In this document: positions 16,733 to 27,035 of the stretch, piece after piece | Layout of the letters: each line of letters opens with the position of its first letter | How positions within the stretch are numbered: position 1 is the stretch's first letter | Origin: Citrobacter farmeri | Lineage (GTDB): Bacteria; Pseudomonadota; Gammaproteobacteria; Enterobacterales; Enterobacteriaceae | Assembly (NCBI RefSeq): GCF_019048065.1 | Contig: NZ_CP077291.1 | Location: 868,001 to 932,000, forward strand | Length of the DNA: 64,000 nucleotides | Reading direction: 5' to 3' | Program-made: the position numbers and the translations under genes | Notes under the pieces: generated by a model | Databases searched by the model: none | What the model was told of the DNA's origin: nothing | What the model saw: the letters and a program-made list of their open reading frames with translations, nothing else

Positions 16733-19369
16733 TTAGCGGCACGCCGCCGTGAGCTGAATGAGTCGTTGTTGCTGGCTCTCTGCGGTCAGGCGGTAATCCG
16801 CCACGCAGCTGGCGCTCGCGGCATCCCCCCATTTCGCCTGCACCTTTCCCGCCAGCGGCATGCCGCTCAGATAGACCAGACCGTTGTCGGCGACGATGCT
16901 GCCGCTTTGGTTGCTGTCGGAGGTGACCATCGCGCCGAACGGAACCGGTTTGCCGTTGTGGGTGAGCGTCATCAGCAGTTTCATCCCAACATGAGCATTA
17001 AATTCTGCACGGACGATCGCACCGTGCGTGGGCACGACGTTGATGACGGCATCATCGAGATCAACATTGTCGGCGAGCGTATTGGTATTCAATGCAACCC
17101 GGTTTTCGCGGTACTCAGTGGCGTAAGGCAGGACGGCGTAACCCCGCCAGTCGGTACGTATCCCGGTCTGGTTTTCAACTTTCACGCCCTCAGCGCCAGG
17201 AGCCTTTATTAACACCACCGTGTCATTGAGCGGTTGGCTGAGCGTGACGCCGTTGGCATGAGCCAGTACGCCACCGCTCATCCCGTAATAGAGCTGTTTG
17301 AGACCGTCACTACGGCTGTAGCCGACGTTGGCGTTGCCGTAACTGCCGCGGTAGTTCAATGCGGCATAGCCTGTGCTGCCGCTATTACCTTCCCCACCGC
17401 CTGCGTAGCCGGTTTGCACGCTGTAGCTGAGGTTATTGTCTTCCAGTAAGGTGCCGTACAGTCCCGCCAGGTTAGTCATTCGGCCGTTGAGGTCGTTCGA
17501 CATGCTGTAGCTGGCGCTGGCGTGCCGCCAGATCGACTGGCTATCCGACCGCAGCCAGTGGCTGAAAGGGATATTGACGTTAATGGCCAGCATCTGATCG
17601 CGGCCTTCCTGCCAGGCGTTTTTGGTCAGACTGTAGCTCAGCGTCCAGTTGATATCATTGATGGCGGTATTCAACCCGGCTTGCAACTGTTCGTCGGCGC
17701 TGTCGGTACCCCAGTAAGTCTGGTGACTTCCGCTCAGATAGAACGTGGCAGTGCGGCCTAACTGTTGGGTCAGACTCACCTGCACTTTGCCGCGCTTGTT
17801 ATAAGCGAGGTTGTAGTAGTCCGTGAATTTCGGCTGTACCTGAATGACGCCATCCTGCGTTTCAATGCTATAGCCGTTCATACGACGGTAAGTGGTATCG
17901 GCAAAGCTAAAATAGCCGCGCGTGGAGTAGCGATAGCCCACCAACTGAATGTTTGTGCCAACGTCGCTCAGCGATTTGTTATAGAGGAAACGCACCGACT
18001 GACCCTGATGCTTGCTGTCATCGGGCAGGGTGGCATTGGCCTGAGTGACATCTACTGACAGCGCCCCCAATATCCCCATATTTTTCCCCACCCCCAGGTT
18101 GAAGGCGCGGTAGCGGTCCGCCAGTTGAGTACCGCCATAAAGGGTCCAGCCCGCCGGAAGGCCGTGGAGTAAGGTGCTCTGAAAGAATGTCGGTTCTTCC
18201 TGCTGATTGTTACCGCTACGATACTCACCGGCGGTGACGGCATATCGGGTGCGGCCTTCACGTTGCAGCACCGGAACCGAGGAGTAAGGAACGGTGAAAT
18301 TCTGGCTGCTCCCGTCGGTTTCCTTGATAGTGACCTGCAGATCGCCACCGTTACCCGCGGCATAAAGATCGCTGATGGTGAAAGGGCCGGGCGGTACCGT
18401 GCTGTGATAGATCTCATAGCCGTTTTGTTTAATGGAGACCTGTGCCGTACCGCGAGCAATACCGTGGATCGCCGGGGCGAAACCTTTCAGGCTGTCTGGC
18501 AGCATATTCTCATCAGAAGCGAGTTGCACGCCGCGGAAGTTAATACCGTCAAACACATCGCCGTTGGTATAGCTATCGCCGAGCGTCAGGCGTGAGCGTA
18601 ACGGCGTGATATCCCGCTCAAGCCAGGTATTGACGTGCTGCCATTTGTTTTCGTTGCTCGAGGAACTCCCGCCGCTGCTGTAGCTCCACGTGGTATTATC
18701 GCGCAGACGCCACGCGCCAAGGTTAAGTCCACTTTGCAGGTTCAGATACGCATAATTGCTGTTGCCGCCGACGTCGTTCTGAACTGAGTTACCTGAGAAG
18801 TTGTAGTTCAGTAATCCCGCCGTAATACCGTTATCCCATTGTTCCGGCGGAATATAACCCCGAGCCTGATTACCCATAAACGCCTGAGGGATAGTCAGGT
18901 ACAACTTCTGTTGTCCGACGTCTAAACGTGCCGTCGCGTCTTTAATCATCTCTGTTAACGGAACGCAGGCGTCAGCCGCCAGCGCATCCATTCCATTTAC
19001 TGATGCGGTGTTAAGCCCCATCGCCGCAAGCTGTCCACGCGTCAGACACGGTGCCAGTTCGCGGCTGTTTTCGCCGGCCTGAAAGGCGACATCGCGGGTG
19101 GTCATATACCCGTCATTCAGCCAGATATCGACGCGGTACGTGCCGGGTGGCAGCTCATGTCCTTTTTCAAAACTGGATAGATCCGCGACGGCAGACGGAT
19201 CGTCCGCCAGAAAGCGCGGGTTAAAATAGATCTCTGCCTGTGCGGAGAATGTCTGCAAAGCAAGCATAAGGGCAAAAGCGATCTGCGCAATGATGCCAGC
19301 CGAACGTGGCGCGTACTGCCGTATACGGCGGGAGCTCAAACGGTCGAGTCCAAATTTCAGATATGACAT
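16733..19369 (-). CDS. fimD: Type 1 fimbrial usher FimD
   Basis: 878 residues, the same length as E. coli FimD. The mature N-domain begins [13 protein letters not shown], which binds chaperone-subunit complexes. [18 protein letters not shown]-type ([19 protein letters not shown]) and the C-terminal domain with a Cys pair near the end ([14 protein letters not shown]) follow. It is the outer membrane assembly platform. GGAGGG lies 3 bases before the ATG. No frameshift or truncation is seen. Confidence 0.97.
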   Translation of the reverse strand: MSYLKFGLDRLSSRRIRQYAPRSAGIIAQIAFALMLALQTFSAQAEIYFNPRFLADDPSAVADLSSFEKGHELPPGTYRVDIWLNDGYMTTRDVAFQAGENSRELAPCLTRGQLAAMGLNTASVNGMDALAADACVPLTEMIKDATARLDVGQQKLYLTIPQAFMGNQARGYIPPEQWDNGITAGLLNYNFSGNSVQNDVGGNSNYAYLNLQSGLNLGAWRLRDNTTWSYSSGGSSSSNENKWQHVNTWLERDITPLRSRLTLGDSYTNGDVFDGINFRGVQLASDENMLPDSLKGFAPAIHGIARGTAQVSIKQNGYEIYHSTVPPGPFTISDLYAAGNGGDLQVTIKETDGSSQNFTVPYSSVPVLQREGRTRYAVTAGEYRSGNNQQEEPTFFQSTLLHGLPAGWTLYGGTQLADRYRAFNLGVGKNMGILGALSVDVTQANATLPDDSKHQGQSVRFLYNKSLSDVGTNIQLVGYRYSTRGYFSFADTTYRRMNGYSIETQDGVIQVQPKFTDYYNLAYNKRGKVQVSLTQQLGRTATFYLSGSHQTYWGTDSADEQLQAGLNTAINDINWTLSYSLTKNAWQEGRDQMLAINVNIPFSHWLRSDSQSIWRHASASYSMSNDLNGRMTNLAGLYGTLLEDNNLSYSVQTGYAGGGEGNSGSTGYAALNYRGSYGNANVGYSRSDGLKQLYYGMSGGVLAHANGVTLSQPLNDTVVLIKAPGAEGVKVENQTGIRTDWRGYAVLPYATEYRENRVALNTNTLADNVDLDDAVINVVPTHGAIVRAEFNAHVGMKLLMTLTHNGKPVPFGAMVTSDSNQSGSIVADNGLVYLSGMPLAGKVQAKWGDAASASCVADYRLTAESQQQRLIQLTAACR

Positions 19370-19441
19370 AGTCCCTCCGGTTCGAAATCGCCCGGCTGTC
19401 AGTTCTTTTTTATTCAGGGATGACGCTGGTTTCCCTGCTCG

Positions 19442-20146
19442 TTATTGCATTGCGCCTTTCATGCGCGGCGTCAGCGCGCCATAGTCATTAATGGTCTTAT
19501 AGGTAATATCGCTGCCTGCATCGGCGGGTAATGTCACGCGGGTTTCGCCCATCGGTGGGACGAGTGCATTTTCCAGCGTTCGGGTGCCGGCATTGAGTTC
19601 AGTCACCGTCAGGTAGTACGGCGTTGGATTGATCAATGTCAGCGAACCTGCGCTACGGCGAAAGGTGAGCTTTTCTGGTGCCTGATCCGGCGACAGCGCG
19701 AGTCCGGTCGGACGGTAATACAGTTTAATGCGGCTGATAATGGCCAACTGCAGGGTGTTTTCGCTGAGCTTCGATTTGTCCATCGATGGGATCGCTTTGA
19801 CATTCATCCAGAACAGACTTTCCCGATCCTGGGGCAACTGATTATTCGTCGCGTCGAGAATACGTAAGGTGTTCTCTTTTTTTCCCTGCATGGCAAACAG
19901 TGGCGGGGTAACGACAAAGCGTCCGTCTTTGACGCCTTCGGCATTTTCAACCCATGACTGGAGCAGATATGTACTGTTGTCATCATTGTTAGTGACCGCC
20001 AGTTGCACCTGTTTTTGACCCGCCGGATAAATCACCCGCGTCGCGCCTAACGCTACGCCCGCTTCAGCCTGCGTGACGGTTCCCATGGCGGTTATCATCA
20101 GCACGCCTGCCAACAGACTGCGCATCATGGTGCGTGTTTTTTTCAT
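19442..20146 (-). CDS. fimC: Type 1 fimbrial periplasmic chaperone FimC
   Basis: A 234-residue chaperone with mature sequence GVALGATRVIYPAGQKQVQL, almost identical to E. coli FimC, including LPQDRESLFWMNVKAIPSMD and INPTPYYLTVTELNAGTR. The start at 20146 has AAGGG 5 bases upstream and gives a normal signal peptide; an in-frame GTG 21 bases earlier is unlikely. It shuttles Fim subunits to FimD by donor-strand complementation. Confidence 0.97.
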   Translation of the reverse strand: MKKTRTMMRSLLAGVLMITAMGTVTQAEAGVALGATRVIYPAGQKQVQLAVTNNDDNSTYLLQSWVENAEGVKDGRFVVTPPLFAMQGKKENTLRILDATNNQLPQDRESLFWMNVKAIPSMDKSKLSENTLQLAIISRIKLYYRPTGLALSPDQAPEKLTFRRSAGSLTLINPTPYYLTVTELNAGTRTLENALVPPMGETRVTLPADAGSDITYKTINDYGALTPRMKGAMQ

Positions 20147-20202
20147 GTTTACCCTTGTTGTTCTCACCGTAGTTTCCTGTATTCGATATCTCTGCGGGTT
20201 AA

Positions 20203-20751
20203 TTACTGGTAGGTCAAAGAGAACCAGGCCTGTGCGTTGGCGGCGCCTCCGGTGACCTGACGTCCGGTAGAACGATATTTCGCCACAAAATGCAGAGTGG
20301 TTGGTCCGCTGTAGAGTCGCGACCCGCTAACCGGTGGAAGGTTAAGAGGAAGTTGGCTACCTTCTTGATCAAATAACGCTATCCCGATACCGGTGGCGAT
20401 CCCCGGTCCTTCGCCTACGGAAAGGACATCGGGATTTTTCCCATCGGCTACGCCGTGAAAAGCCACGCCGACACGCTGGCTTACGGCGGTACTGCACTCC
20501 TGGAGATGAATGTCGAAAGGGACAGGGTTGGCATCTTCCCCCGCTGCATGAAATCGATTGCTGCTGATCTGCCCCATTTGCACCGTCATCTGACGATCGC
20601 CCGCCTCTATACGGCAGGATTCGGCAATGATGACGCCCTGGAAACGCATGCTTCCGCCGGGTAGCGTGACATTCCATTTGTTTCCGGCCAGCGCGCAGGC
20701 GGGGAGTAAAAGCATCAGCAGTCCTGATTTCATCCTTTGCATTGTTATCAT
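20203..20751 (-). CDS. fimI: Fimbrial protein FimI
   Basis: A 182-residue pilin-like protein with [20 protein letters not shown] and [20 protein letters not shown] as in E. coli FimI. FimI is needed for normal type 1 biogenesis and is thought to act at the rod base. The ATG at 20751 has GGGA 5 bases upstream; ATGs at 20742 and 20733 are alternatives. It lies between fimA and fimC as in E. coli and Klebsiella. Confidence 0.94.
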   Translation of the reverse strand: MITMQRMKSGLLMLLLPACALAGNKWNVTLPGGSMRFQGVIIAESCRIEAGDRQMTVQMGQISSNRFHAAGEDANPVPFDIHLQECSTAVSQRVGVAFHGVADGKNPDVLSVGEGPGIATGIGIALFDQEGSQLPLNLPPVSGSRLYSGPTTLHFVAKYRSTGRQVTGGAANAQAWFSLTYQ

Positions 20752-20810
20752 CTCAGTCCCATTGCGGATAACAGGCCATCCTGGCCCTCGTCGCTTCCCT
20801 GCCTGATGAA

Positions 20811-21359
20811 TTACTGGTATTGAACTTTGAACGTCGCGTCTGCGTTAGCCGTACCAGCCGTCGCTGCGCCCGTAGCGTAGTAACGCGCCTGGAACGGAAT
20901 GATGTTGGTGCCATCGTTCAGGGTTGTCGCGGCGCTAAAGGTTGCGCCATCCAGCGCCAGTGGGGTGCCTTTATTGTCGAGGATCTGGACGCCTACGTTG
21001 GTTGCGCTACCGGCTGCGGAGCTCTGCAACGCCAGTACGGTGTTATTGGTGGTATCAATCGCAGTGCCAGAGAACGCGACAGAGGCTTTGGTTGATACGC
21101 TGGTATCACAGTCATCAAGCTGGATATTGAAACCGACCGAAGAGCTGGTGCTGCCCGCAGTCGCCAGTTTTGCCGAGCGAACCTGGCCAAGCTGAACGGT
21201 TTGTTCGACAGAACCGGCATCGACGGCGCAGGCTGCGTTAACGACTTCCCCTTTAAAATGCACTGTACCGCCGTTTACTGTGGTGGTATCGGCCAGAGCC
21301 GCCGCGGAGGCCAGGGATAGAGCTGACATAGCAACGATAGCCAGTGTTTTGATTTTCAT
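20811..21359 (-). CDS. fimA: Type 1 fimbrial major subunit FimA
   Basis: A 182-residue pilin with signal peptide [23 protein letters not shown] and mature start [20 protein letters not shown]. Two cysteines (AACAVDAG and DDCDTS) form the pilin disulfide, and it ends [14 protein letters not shown] is placed 8 bases before the start at 21359; the longer frame upstream runs through leader sequence and is not used. It builds the rod. Transcription depends on the invertible promoter at 21491-21805, which points away from it in this assembly. A short GGCCA/TGGCC hairpin follows at 20774-20786. Confidence 0.97.
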   Translation of the reverse strand: MKIKTLAIVAMSALSLASAAALADTTTVNGGTVHFKGEVVNAACAVDAGSVEQTVQLGQVRSAKLATAGSTSSSVGFNIQLDDCDTSVSTKASVAFSGTAIDTTNNTVLALQSSAAGSATNVGVQILDNKGTPLALDGATFSAATTLNDGTNIIPFQARYYATGAATAGTANADATFKVQYQ

Positions 21360-21490
21360 GCTTTTTTCCTTTAAACAATATCGATATAACGAACCCAAAT
21401 AGGCAGTCGTTATGCCTTCCAGACATTCCATGTTTCAACACAATGGACGACTGCCGGTTCTGCACAGTTATTGCCCAATTAATGAGACAA

Positions 21491-21805
21491 TTGGGGCCAT
21501 TTTGACTCATTGGGATAAATGTCTTGAAATGGCGTTTTTAAGTTTTTATTGTGGTTTTTTATGTCTAATTTTAGTGTTTTTGTGATATAAAAAACTAAAT
21601 TTAGTATGTTGATAAACGAACTGATGCAGGGCGGAATTCAGACGAAGAAATCGAGGAGGGGTTTAAACGGCAGAGGGGGTTATGAAAAAATTTCAGAATA
21701 ATGCTATTTTAATCAATGAGATAAATAATGTTTTTCGATAATTCCTAACTTGTTAGTTGCAAAGCTTTACTAAATTTTTTTATGATATAAACAGTTTGGC
21801 CCCAA
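21491..21805. promoter_or_regulatory. fimS: fimS invertible promoter element, OFF orientation
   Basis: The 9-bp inverted repeats TTGGGGCCA (21491-21499) and TGGCCCCAA (21797-21805) bound a 315-base AT-rich element between fimE and fimA; E. coli fimS is 314 bases. A promoter, TTGCAA (21757-21762), 18-base spacer, TATGAT (21781-21786), reads on the + strand toward fimE, that is away from fimA (minus strand). The sequence next to the fimA-side repeat also matches the E. coli phase-OFF arrangement. FimB and FimE would invert the element by site-specific recombination. Confidence 0.93.
21757..21786 (+). promoter_or_regulatory. fimA promoter inside fimS, pointing away from fimA
   Basis: -35 TTGCAA and -10 TATGAT have an 18-base gap and lie 11 bases from the fimE-side inverted repeat. 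After inversion the same promoter would read across the other repeat into fimA. Confidence 0.75.
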
Positions 21806-21852
21806 TTGACCTGTTCATTCACAGACTTCCCTTTCCATATCAGTAAGTTATC

Positions 21853-22449
21853 TTATTTCTTTTTTTCCTGTGAAATAACCTCTAACAGGCTGCTTCTCTC
21901 CCATAATCCGACGAAACGTGCGGCGTTACTGGCGGTATAACGGACGGTATGGCGAATATTCCGGTGACCAAGATAATCCTGAATCAGTCGCGTATCTGCT
22001 CCCCTTTCAGCAAGTTCATAACCACAGGCGTGACGTAACATATGGGGGTGAGTATGGGTGACGGTTCCGGCATCAATACCCGCAGCACGAATAATACGAT
22101 ACGCCTGTTGGCGAGAAAGCGGAGTTCCCCGGCGGGAGATAAATACGGCGTCAGTACGGCTTGCGCCTCTCCAGTCTGCGCGCTCCTGACTCCAGCGTTC
22201 AACGGCCTCACGCTCATCAAAACGCAGGGGATGAATGGTGGAAAAACCGTTTTTTAGTCGACGGATATTGATTCGACCCTCGTTAAGATCAAGGTCGCGA
22301 TAATGCAGATCGAGGAGTTCACTGATGCGCATGCCGTGACGGAATGCCAGCAAAATAAGGCAATAATCTCGCTCTCCGGTTGCCCCATGCCGGGCGGCCA
22401 GCATCATGGCTTGCACTTCTTTGCCGGTAAGATAACGACGTCGATTCAC
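21853..22449 (-). CDS. fimE: Tyrosine recombinase FimE
   Basis: A 198-residue tyrosine recombinase, highly similar to E. coli FimE (RRYLTGKEVQAMM, LAFRHGMRISELLDLHYRDLD, RRLKNGFSTIHPLRFDERE). The catalytic set is visible: Arg in GMRISE, HMLRH, the later His in GHRNIRHT and the nucleophile Tyr in VRYTASN. FimE mainly switches fimS from ON to OFF. It ends 47 bases from the nearest fimS repeat, as in E. coli. Its mRNA 3' end reads through fimS, so its level depends on switch orientation. Confidence 0.96.
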   Translation of the reverse strand: MNRRRYLTGKEVQAMMLAARHGATGERDYCLILLAFRHGMRISELLDLHYRDLDLNEGRINIRRLKNGFSTIHPLRFDEREAVERWSQERADWRGASRTDAVFISRRGTPLSRQQAYRIIRAAGIDAGTVTHTHPHMLRHACGYELAERGADTRLIQDYLGHRNIRHTVRYTASNAARFVGLWERSSLLEVISQEKKK

Positions 22450-22915
22450 AATACATTACTCCTGAAATATGTTTCTGGTAGTGAACGCCTGCAAAAACAT
22501 CATGCGATCAAAAAATAATCCGCGATGTTAAAGGCATATTATATTTGAGGGATTAATCACAATCTGTGATTACATCAGTTTTACACATGTAGCTATTATT
22601 GCCACATGATAAATCTTATTTTTATTGATTTTATCGGGTGCGACAATAGCACTGATTGTAGATAAAGACAGGTGTATAAATTTAAAAGAAAAATAGTTGC
22701 AGAAGGTGGCGGTTCCCACGAAAGATGGTTTGAGTAAAAGTTAATGTTGATAAAATATATATCCTGATTAATTACAAGGATATAATAAAGCTGCCTAATT
22801 TTAACGCAAATAAAAACATGCGTGAACAATAAGCATAATAAACATAATGTTAAATATTATTAATGTTTCATACTCTGTGGATTGTTTTTTAACACCGTCC
22901 ATGGCGTTGAAAATG
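22450..22915. other. fimB-fimE intergenic region
   Basis: 466 AT-rich bases separate fimB from fimE, similar in size to E. coli. The fimE promoter should lie here. A minus-strand open frame at 22596-22829 has no ribosome site or recognisable product and is not called. Confidence 0.4.
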
Positions 22916-23521
22916 TCACAGTGAAATAGCATTATTCTGTTTGAGTTTAGCGTCATCCCAAATACCGTAAAATCGACCTGCATTACTGGCAGTGTACCAG
23001 ACGGTATGGCGAATGTTACGGTGTCCCAGGTAATCCTGGATGAGGCGGGTGTCAATCCCCATATTGGCTAACGCAAAACCGCAAGAGTGACGAAGCATAT
23101 GTGGATGAATTTCAAGCGGCAGTCCGGCGTGATCGCCCGAGGCTGAAATGATTTGATAAAACTGTTGGCGAGAAAGAGGATTCCCCTTTCTTGATAAAAA
23201 TAACCACTCACTGTTGGAATGAGGATAGGTAGCACGAATAATCAGCCAGTTCTTTAACGCCTGAATTTCTTCACTTAATAAAGGATGCGTTGTCGAAAAC
23301 CCTTTTTTCAGACGGTGAATATAAATGCATCGTGATTTAATATCGATATCTGAAATTTGCAGGCGACAGATTTCACTGGCACGAAATCCATGAATAAAAC
23401 ACAATAATGTCAGACAGTAATTACGGGTGGCGTGTGCACCGGTGTTTGCTGCTTTGAGAAGCGACTCTATTTCATTATGAGTCAAAAAATTCCTCTTCTT
23501 ATTATCTGCGCTATTTTTCAT
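22916..23521 (-). CDS. fimB: Tyrosine recombinase FimB
   Basis: A 201-residue recombinase matching E. coli FimB (DNKKRNFLTHNEIESLLKAA, NYCLTLLCFIHGFRASEICRL, HRLKKGFSTTHPLL, NAGRFYGIWD). Catalytic Arg (GFRASE), HMLRHS, GHRNIRHT and Tyr (VWYTASN) are present. FimB switches fimS in both directions. The start at 23521 has AGGGA 5 bases upstream and matches the E. coli N-terminus. The frame stays open for 144 more codons upstream but that stretch is not credited as FimB. Confidence 0.96.
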   Translation of the reverse strand: MKNSADNKKRNFLTHNEIESLLKAANTGAHATRNYCLTLLCFIHGFRASEICRLQISDIDIKSRCIYIHRLKKGFSTTHPLLSEEIQALKNWLIIRATYPHSNSEWLFLSRKGNPLSRQQFYQIISASGDHAGLPLEIHPHMLRHSCGFALANMGIDTRLIQDYLGHRNIRHTVWYTASNAGRFYGIWDDAKLKQNNAISL

Positions 23522-24365
23522 TAGGGTCCCTTTTGATTGCAGGTGTGCACTCATTCTGCTGATTTCCATTAATCCAATGGTCTTATCCGGTTTTAACTCA
23601 TTCTTTATTTGCACTGCACGGTAGGCGTTAATCGTAGGCAACGCTGCATCGCCACAGAAGGACTTGAGCGGATAATGAAAATGGCTGTATGTTGTTTCGT
23701 CATAACGTCGTGACATTATCGACTGGCCGCCTCCTCTTGTCTTGTGTTCTTGCTTATCTTGCTGAAACAAAAAAATTATTGCTGTTCTAAGATCGCGTTC
23801 ATTCAGGAACATCCCGAATGATGAGCAAAAGGCGTCACCAGGGACGAAGAACAAGATAGCAACCTCGCTAGCATTCACTGTAGAACTACAACAATAACTA
23901 AACAATACTGCAAAAATCACCGGGAGAATAGTCATAATAAATCGAATGAGCACGTCAGAGGGCTCATAGGGTATTTAGCTGGAAGCAAAATAGTTCCCGT
24001 TTAAGCTGCGGAAGTTGCAACCGTACGGGTATATTAGGCGGATGGGGAAGTGTCGCTGAAATTAGAATATCAAAGGTGATGAAATATTTTGCGACAAATA
24101 AAATGCGTGCGAGAGAATAATAACGGCTGAAACTACTCCGGTGCGTACAAGGGCACTTATTCGTAATTTTCTAAAGGGTCACTGTGTTTTCTGCTATCGG
24201 CATGCGGTGGGTGCTATACCTCATTTCTGGTAATTACTGGAACGCCTGTAGTCAGAACTTTCACTTTTTCAGACGCACATAGTGTATTGAGTCTCTTTGA
24301 ATTATGCTATTTCGACATTGCGTTGCTGACGATTCACGGATTTAGTGATGACTGAAGGAAATGAT
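23522..24365. other. Long region upstream of fimB
   Basis: 844 bases lie between fimB and the divergent LOG-family gene. E. coli also has a long regulatory region here with distant NanR and NagC sites. I could not mark such sites with confidence. The minus-strand frame at 23522-23953 is open but lacks a supported start and product. Confidence 0.4.
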
Positions 24366-24941
24366 ATGAAGTCTATTGGTATTTTTTGCGGTTCATCTGA
24401 AGGCTATTCTCCTGTTTACATGCAGGCCGCTCGCGAAACCGGAACCTTTCTGGCTCAGGCTGGACTGGGTATTGTTTATGGCGGTGGTCGGGTCGGACTC
24501 ATGGGGGCCGTGGCGGATTCTGCTCTGCAACACGGTGGGTATGTGACAGGTGTGATGCCTGTGTCTTTGGTTGAACGTGAAATTGCGCATACCGGGCTGA
24601 CCGATTTGCAGGTCGTTGAAAATATGCACCAGCGTAAAGACCGGATGGCAGCGTTGTCTTCCGCTTTCATCGCCTTACCCGGTGGCGCTGGCACCCTGGA
24701 AGAGATTTTTGAGCAGTGGACGTGGGCGCAATTGGGCATCCATAACAAACCCTGCGCGTTTTATAACATAAACGATTTTTATCGACCGTTGCAGGCCATG
24801 GTGCAGAAAATGGCCGATGAAGGTTTTATGAAGCAAAGCTACGTGGATATGCTGTTGTTCTCCGATTCCTTGCCGGAAATTGTTGCGCATTTTGCAACGT
24901 ATACGCCGCCCGCTTCCAAATGGACGGCGAGCCAGAAATAA
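24366..24941 (+). CDS. LOG-family protein (nucleotide 5'-monophosphate phosphoribohydrolase)
   Basis: A 191-residue Rossmann-like protein with both LOG motifs: GGGRVGLMG at about residues 39-47 and PGGAGTLEE at about 102-110. It was formerly annotated as lysine decarboxylase. Members hydrolyse cytokinin riboside or other nucleoside 5'-monophosphates to base and ribose 5-phosphate. The start at 24366 has AAGGA 6 bases upstream; the ORF can extend 21 bases more. No operon partner is obvious, as the next gene is 76 bases on. The true bacterial substrate is unknown. Confidence 0.85.
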   Translation: MKSIGIFCGSSEGYSPVYMQAARETGTFLAQAGLGIVYGGGRVGLMGAVADSALQHGGYVTGVMPVSLVEREIAHTGLTDLQVVENMHQRKDRMAALSSAFIALPGGAGTLEEIFEQWTWAQLGIHNKPCAFYNINDFYRPLQAMVQKMADEGFMKQSYVDMLLFSDSLPEIVAHFATYTPPASKWTASQK

Positions 24942-25017
24942 TGTAAATACGTAGTGTCTTCAGGGATGCCCAGGCGCCGCTGACGCGGGCATAAACGGTA
25001 AGGAAGCAGGAGAACGG

Positions 25018-25542
25018 ATGAAATTTATCGCCACCTTAACCGGGCAACACATTGACTACAGCGATATTCGACCGGAACATATCGTGATTGAAGACATCGC
25101 TGTGTCACTTTCGAACATCTGTCGCTTTGCCGGACATGTGCCTGAATTTTACAGCGTCGCGCAGCACGTGGTTCTGTGCAGCCAGTTAACGCCGCCGGAG
25201 TTTGCGCTTGAAGCGCTGCTGCACGATGCCGCTGAGGCCTATTGTCAGGATCTTCCCTCGCCGCTAAAGCGCATGCTTCCTGAGTACAAAGAGATTGAAG
25301 CGCGGCTGGACAACGCCATTCGTCAGCGTTTTCATCTTCCTCTCACACCGAGCAAAGTGATCAAGCAAGTGGATCTGATGATGCTGGCGACTGAGCGGCG
25401 CGATCTCAAGTTGGATCCCGGAAATGACTGGCCAATGCTGGCAGGCGTGTCGCCCACGACGCGGCTGACCGTCAATCCGCTGATGCCACGCCAGGCGCGA
25501 GCGCTCTTTTTAGCCCGCTTTCAGGAACTGACTACGGGTTAA
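25018..25542 (+). CDS. HD-domain phosphohydrolase (YfbR-like)
   Basis: A 174-residue HD-superfamily protein with metal ligands visible: His50 (YSVAQHVV), His69-Asp70 (LLHDAAEAY) and Asp119 (KQVDLMM). This resembles the 5'-deoxynucleotidase YfbR and the HD hydrolases common on phages and plasmids. AGGAG lies 6 bases before the ATG. It probably hydrolyses a nucleotide phosphate in the cytoplasm; the substrate is not determined. It overlaps the convergent next gene by 4 bases. Confidence 0.8.
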   Translation: MKFIATLTGQHIDYSDIRPEHIVIEDIAVSLSNICRFAGHVPEFYSVAQHVVLCSQLTPPEFALEALLHDAAEAYCQDLPSPLKRMLPEYKEIEARLDNAIRQRFHLPLTPSKVIKQVDLMMLATERRDLKLDPGNDWPMLAGVSPTTRLTVNPLMPRQARALFLARFQELTTG

Positions 25543-26162
25543 AGATGGTATGCCGTCACGGTTCTGTGCGTCCCGGTCAGTGAATCGAACACTTCGACAT
25601 CCGACGACTGAACCGGCATCCCCGACGCGCGAAGCCGCTGTATGTCTGCGGCAATTCGCTGGATCCCTAACCAAAATAGCCCATCGAGGGCATTAACCTG
25701 CAAACCGCTCTCCAGCGCCAGACGAAGCCGTTCTTCAGGGTGTTTTGTCTGACTGGCTACCTGCTGATAGGGCGCCGTGGTCATTGTTTCTTCATCCATA
25801 CGGCGAATACGCGACGACAGACGATAGCGAAAGGCATCGGGGACGCGGCTGAGATCGGCGCTGATACTGTAAACCTGCCCACGGCGCTTATCATTAATCA
25901 GCACATTTTTTTGGGTGAGGGCAAATTCTTTCCGCAGTTTATCGATCAGTTGCGGGGTGCGGGTGAGCAGTAAACGAAAGGGCAGTTCGAAACTGGTCAC
26001 ATAATCGACATTGAGCAGCGCAATACGCAACCGTTCTTCAACGCCGGCATTCTCTTGCTGGCACTCCGCCAGGACTTCTTTCCATTGGCTGGTAATGCGC
26101 GGCGATTCGTTGATTTCAGTGAAATGATATTTCTCAATCAGGTAATCGATACGCCTGGTCAT
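25539..26162 (-). CDS. Conserved protein of unknown function, possible C-terminal HTH
   Basis: A 207-residue soluble, charge-rich protein with no signal peptide or membrane segment. It contains two related-looking segments (EERLRIALLNVDYVTSFELPFRLLL and EERLRLALESGLQVNALDGLFWLGI written here only by their shared EERLRxAL core), which suggests an internal duplication. The tail, IAADIQRLRASGMPVQSSDV, resembles a small winged-helix domain found in phage and plasmid proteins. Convergent with the HD hydrolase gene (4-base overlap). I do not recognise the family. Confidence 0.6.
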   Translation of the reverse strand: MTRRIDYLIEKYHFTEINESPRITSQWKEVLAECQQENAGVEERLRIALLNVDYVTSFELPFRLLLTRTPQLIDKLRKEFALTQKNVLINDKRRGQVYSISADLSRVPDAFRYRLSSRIRRMDEETMTTAPYQQVASQTKHPEERLRLALESGLQVNALDGLFWLGIQRIAADIQRLRASGMPVQSSDVEVFDSLTGTHRTVTAYHL

Positions 26163-26438
26163 TGTTATTCCATCCCATCCGCCTGTTCGCTAGTTGCCCA
26201 ACATAGCATAGAGAAAGAGGCAGAATACAGAGGACGACGAATTTCTGTCCATTTAAGAACGTTTAAGAAGTATAACTAAAATCTATATTTTCAATGGGTT
26301 AGGAAAATCACGTCAGTTAAGACTTTTTAATTGTATTATTCAATTATTTACTAATATAGTTTTATTGCCGCGCCAGATGATATAGCAGAACGGAAATCAA
26401 CGGCAAGTTAAATGGATTATTAATACGGAAGTAAAGCG

Positions 26439-26990
26439 ATGACAATATATATTATAAGCAATAATACCTATTTGCAGGACGGAATCGTTTTATTGGCAAA
26501 AGATGCTAACCTGGAAATTGTGAAAGAAACCATGCCTCATTTGCCTGTTGAAAAACTCACTTTCGACGATACCGTGATTTTGCATCTTAATTTGTTCAAC
26601 AAATGTTGTGCCAGGGAAATCACCAGACTCAACAAAAAATGTAAGCTGCTGGTTATACTAAATCCTGAGCGAAGCGCATTGATCTTTGATGCCGACATGA
26701 TTGTCAGTGCCCGACAATCTCTGTTGTCACTGACGATGATTATTACGCGGCTGGTTAGCATGCAAAAGCGTGAGGTCATCAGGAACCATGTTCTCAATCG
26801 TGTTGAGAAAATGATAATTTGTGAATCGCTGCAGGGTAAAGATATTAACCTGATTGCCAAATCATTGGCCTTGCCGACGAAACGGGTATACACCTATCGT
26901 AATCTCGCGTGCAAGAAATTGGGGGGGCACAAGGTCCACGACCTGTTGTTAATCAAAGAGAATTTACTGGAAGAGAGTGTATTTCTTTAA
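26439..26990 (+). CDS. LuxR-type regulator with degenerate receiver domain
   Basis: A 183-residue protein. Residues 1-110 follow the receiver fold (MTIYIISNNTYLQDGIVLLA, TVILHLNLFNK) but the acidic pair is replaced by Asn-Asn and the phospho-acceptor position by His (ILHLNL instead of LLDLNL). Residues about 120-175 form a LuxR-like HTH (GKDINLIAKSLALPTKRVYTYRNLACKKLGG). It should bind DNA without phosphorylation. A seven-G run at 26921-26927 lies in the HTH coding part. It stands alone between unknown genes, convergent with the ToxR/S-like pair. Its target is unknown; fimbrial genes are reasonable candidates. Confidence 0.75.
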   Translation: MTIYIISNNTYLQDGIVLLAKDANLEIVKETMPHLPVEKLTFDDTVILHLNLFNKCCAREITRLNKKCKLLVILNPERSALIFDADMIVSARQSLLSLTMIITRLVSMQKREVIRNHVLNRVEKMIICESLQGKDINLIAKSLALPTKRVYTYRNLACKKLGGHKVHDLLLIKENLLEESVFL

Positions 26991-26994
26991 AAAG

Positions 26995-27023
26995 CGTCAG
27001 CCCTGTTAAGCTCAGAGCTGACG
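26995..27023. terminator. Hairpin between convergent LuxR-type and ToxS-like genes
   Basis: Arms CGTCAGC (26995-27001) and GCTGACG (27017-27023) lie in the 45-base convergent gap. There is no T-run, so it is a weak bidirectional terminator at best. Confidence 0.45.
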
Positions 27024-27035
27024 GCGGTATCCTGT

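Noticed and set aside
22596..22829. 77-codon minus-strand frame between fimB and fimE
   Set aside because: AT-rich chance frame in a regulatory gap; no start signal.
23522..23953. 144-codon in-frame extension upstream of fimB with a hydrophobic start
   Set aside because: The FimB start with a good ribosome site and the E. coli-like N-terminus lies downstream. The extension has no recognisable product and would make FimB abnormally long.
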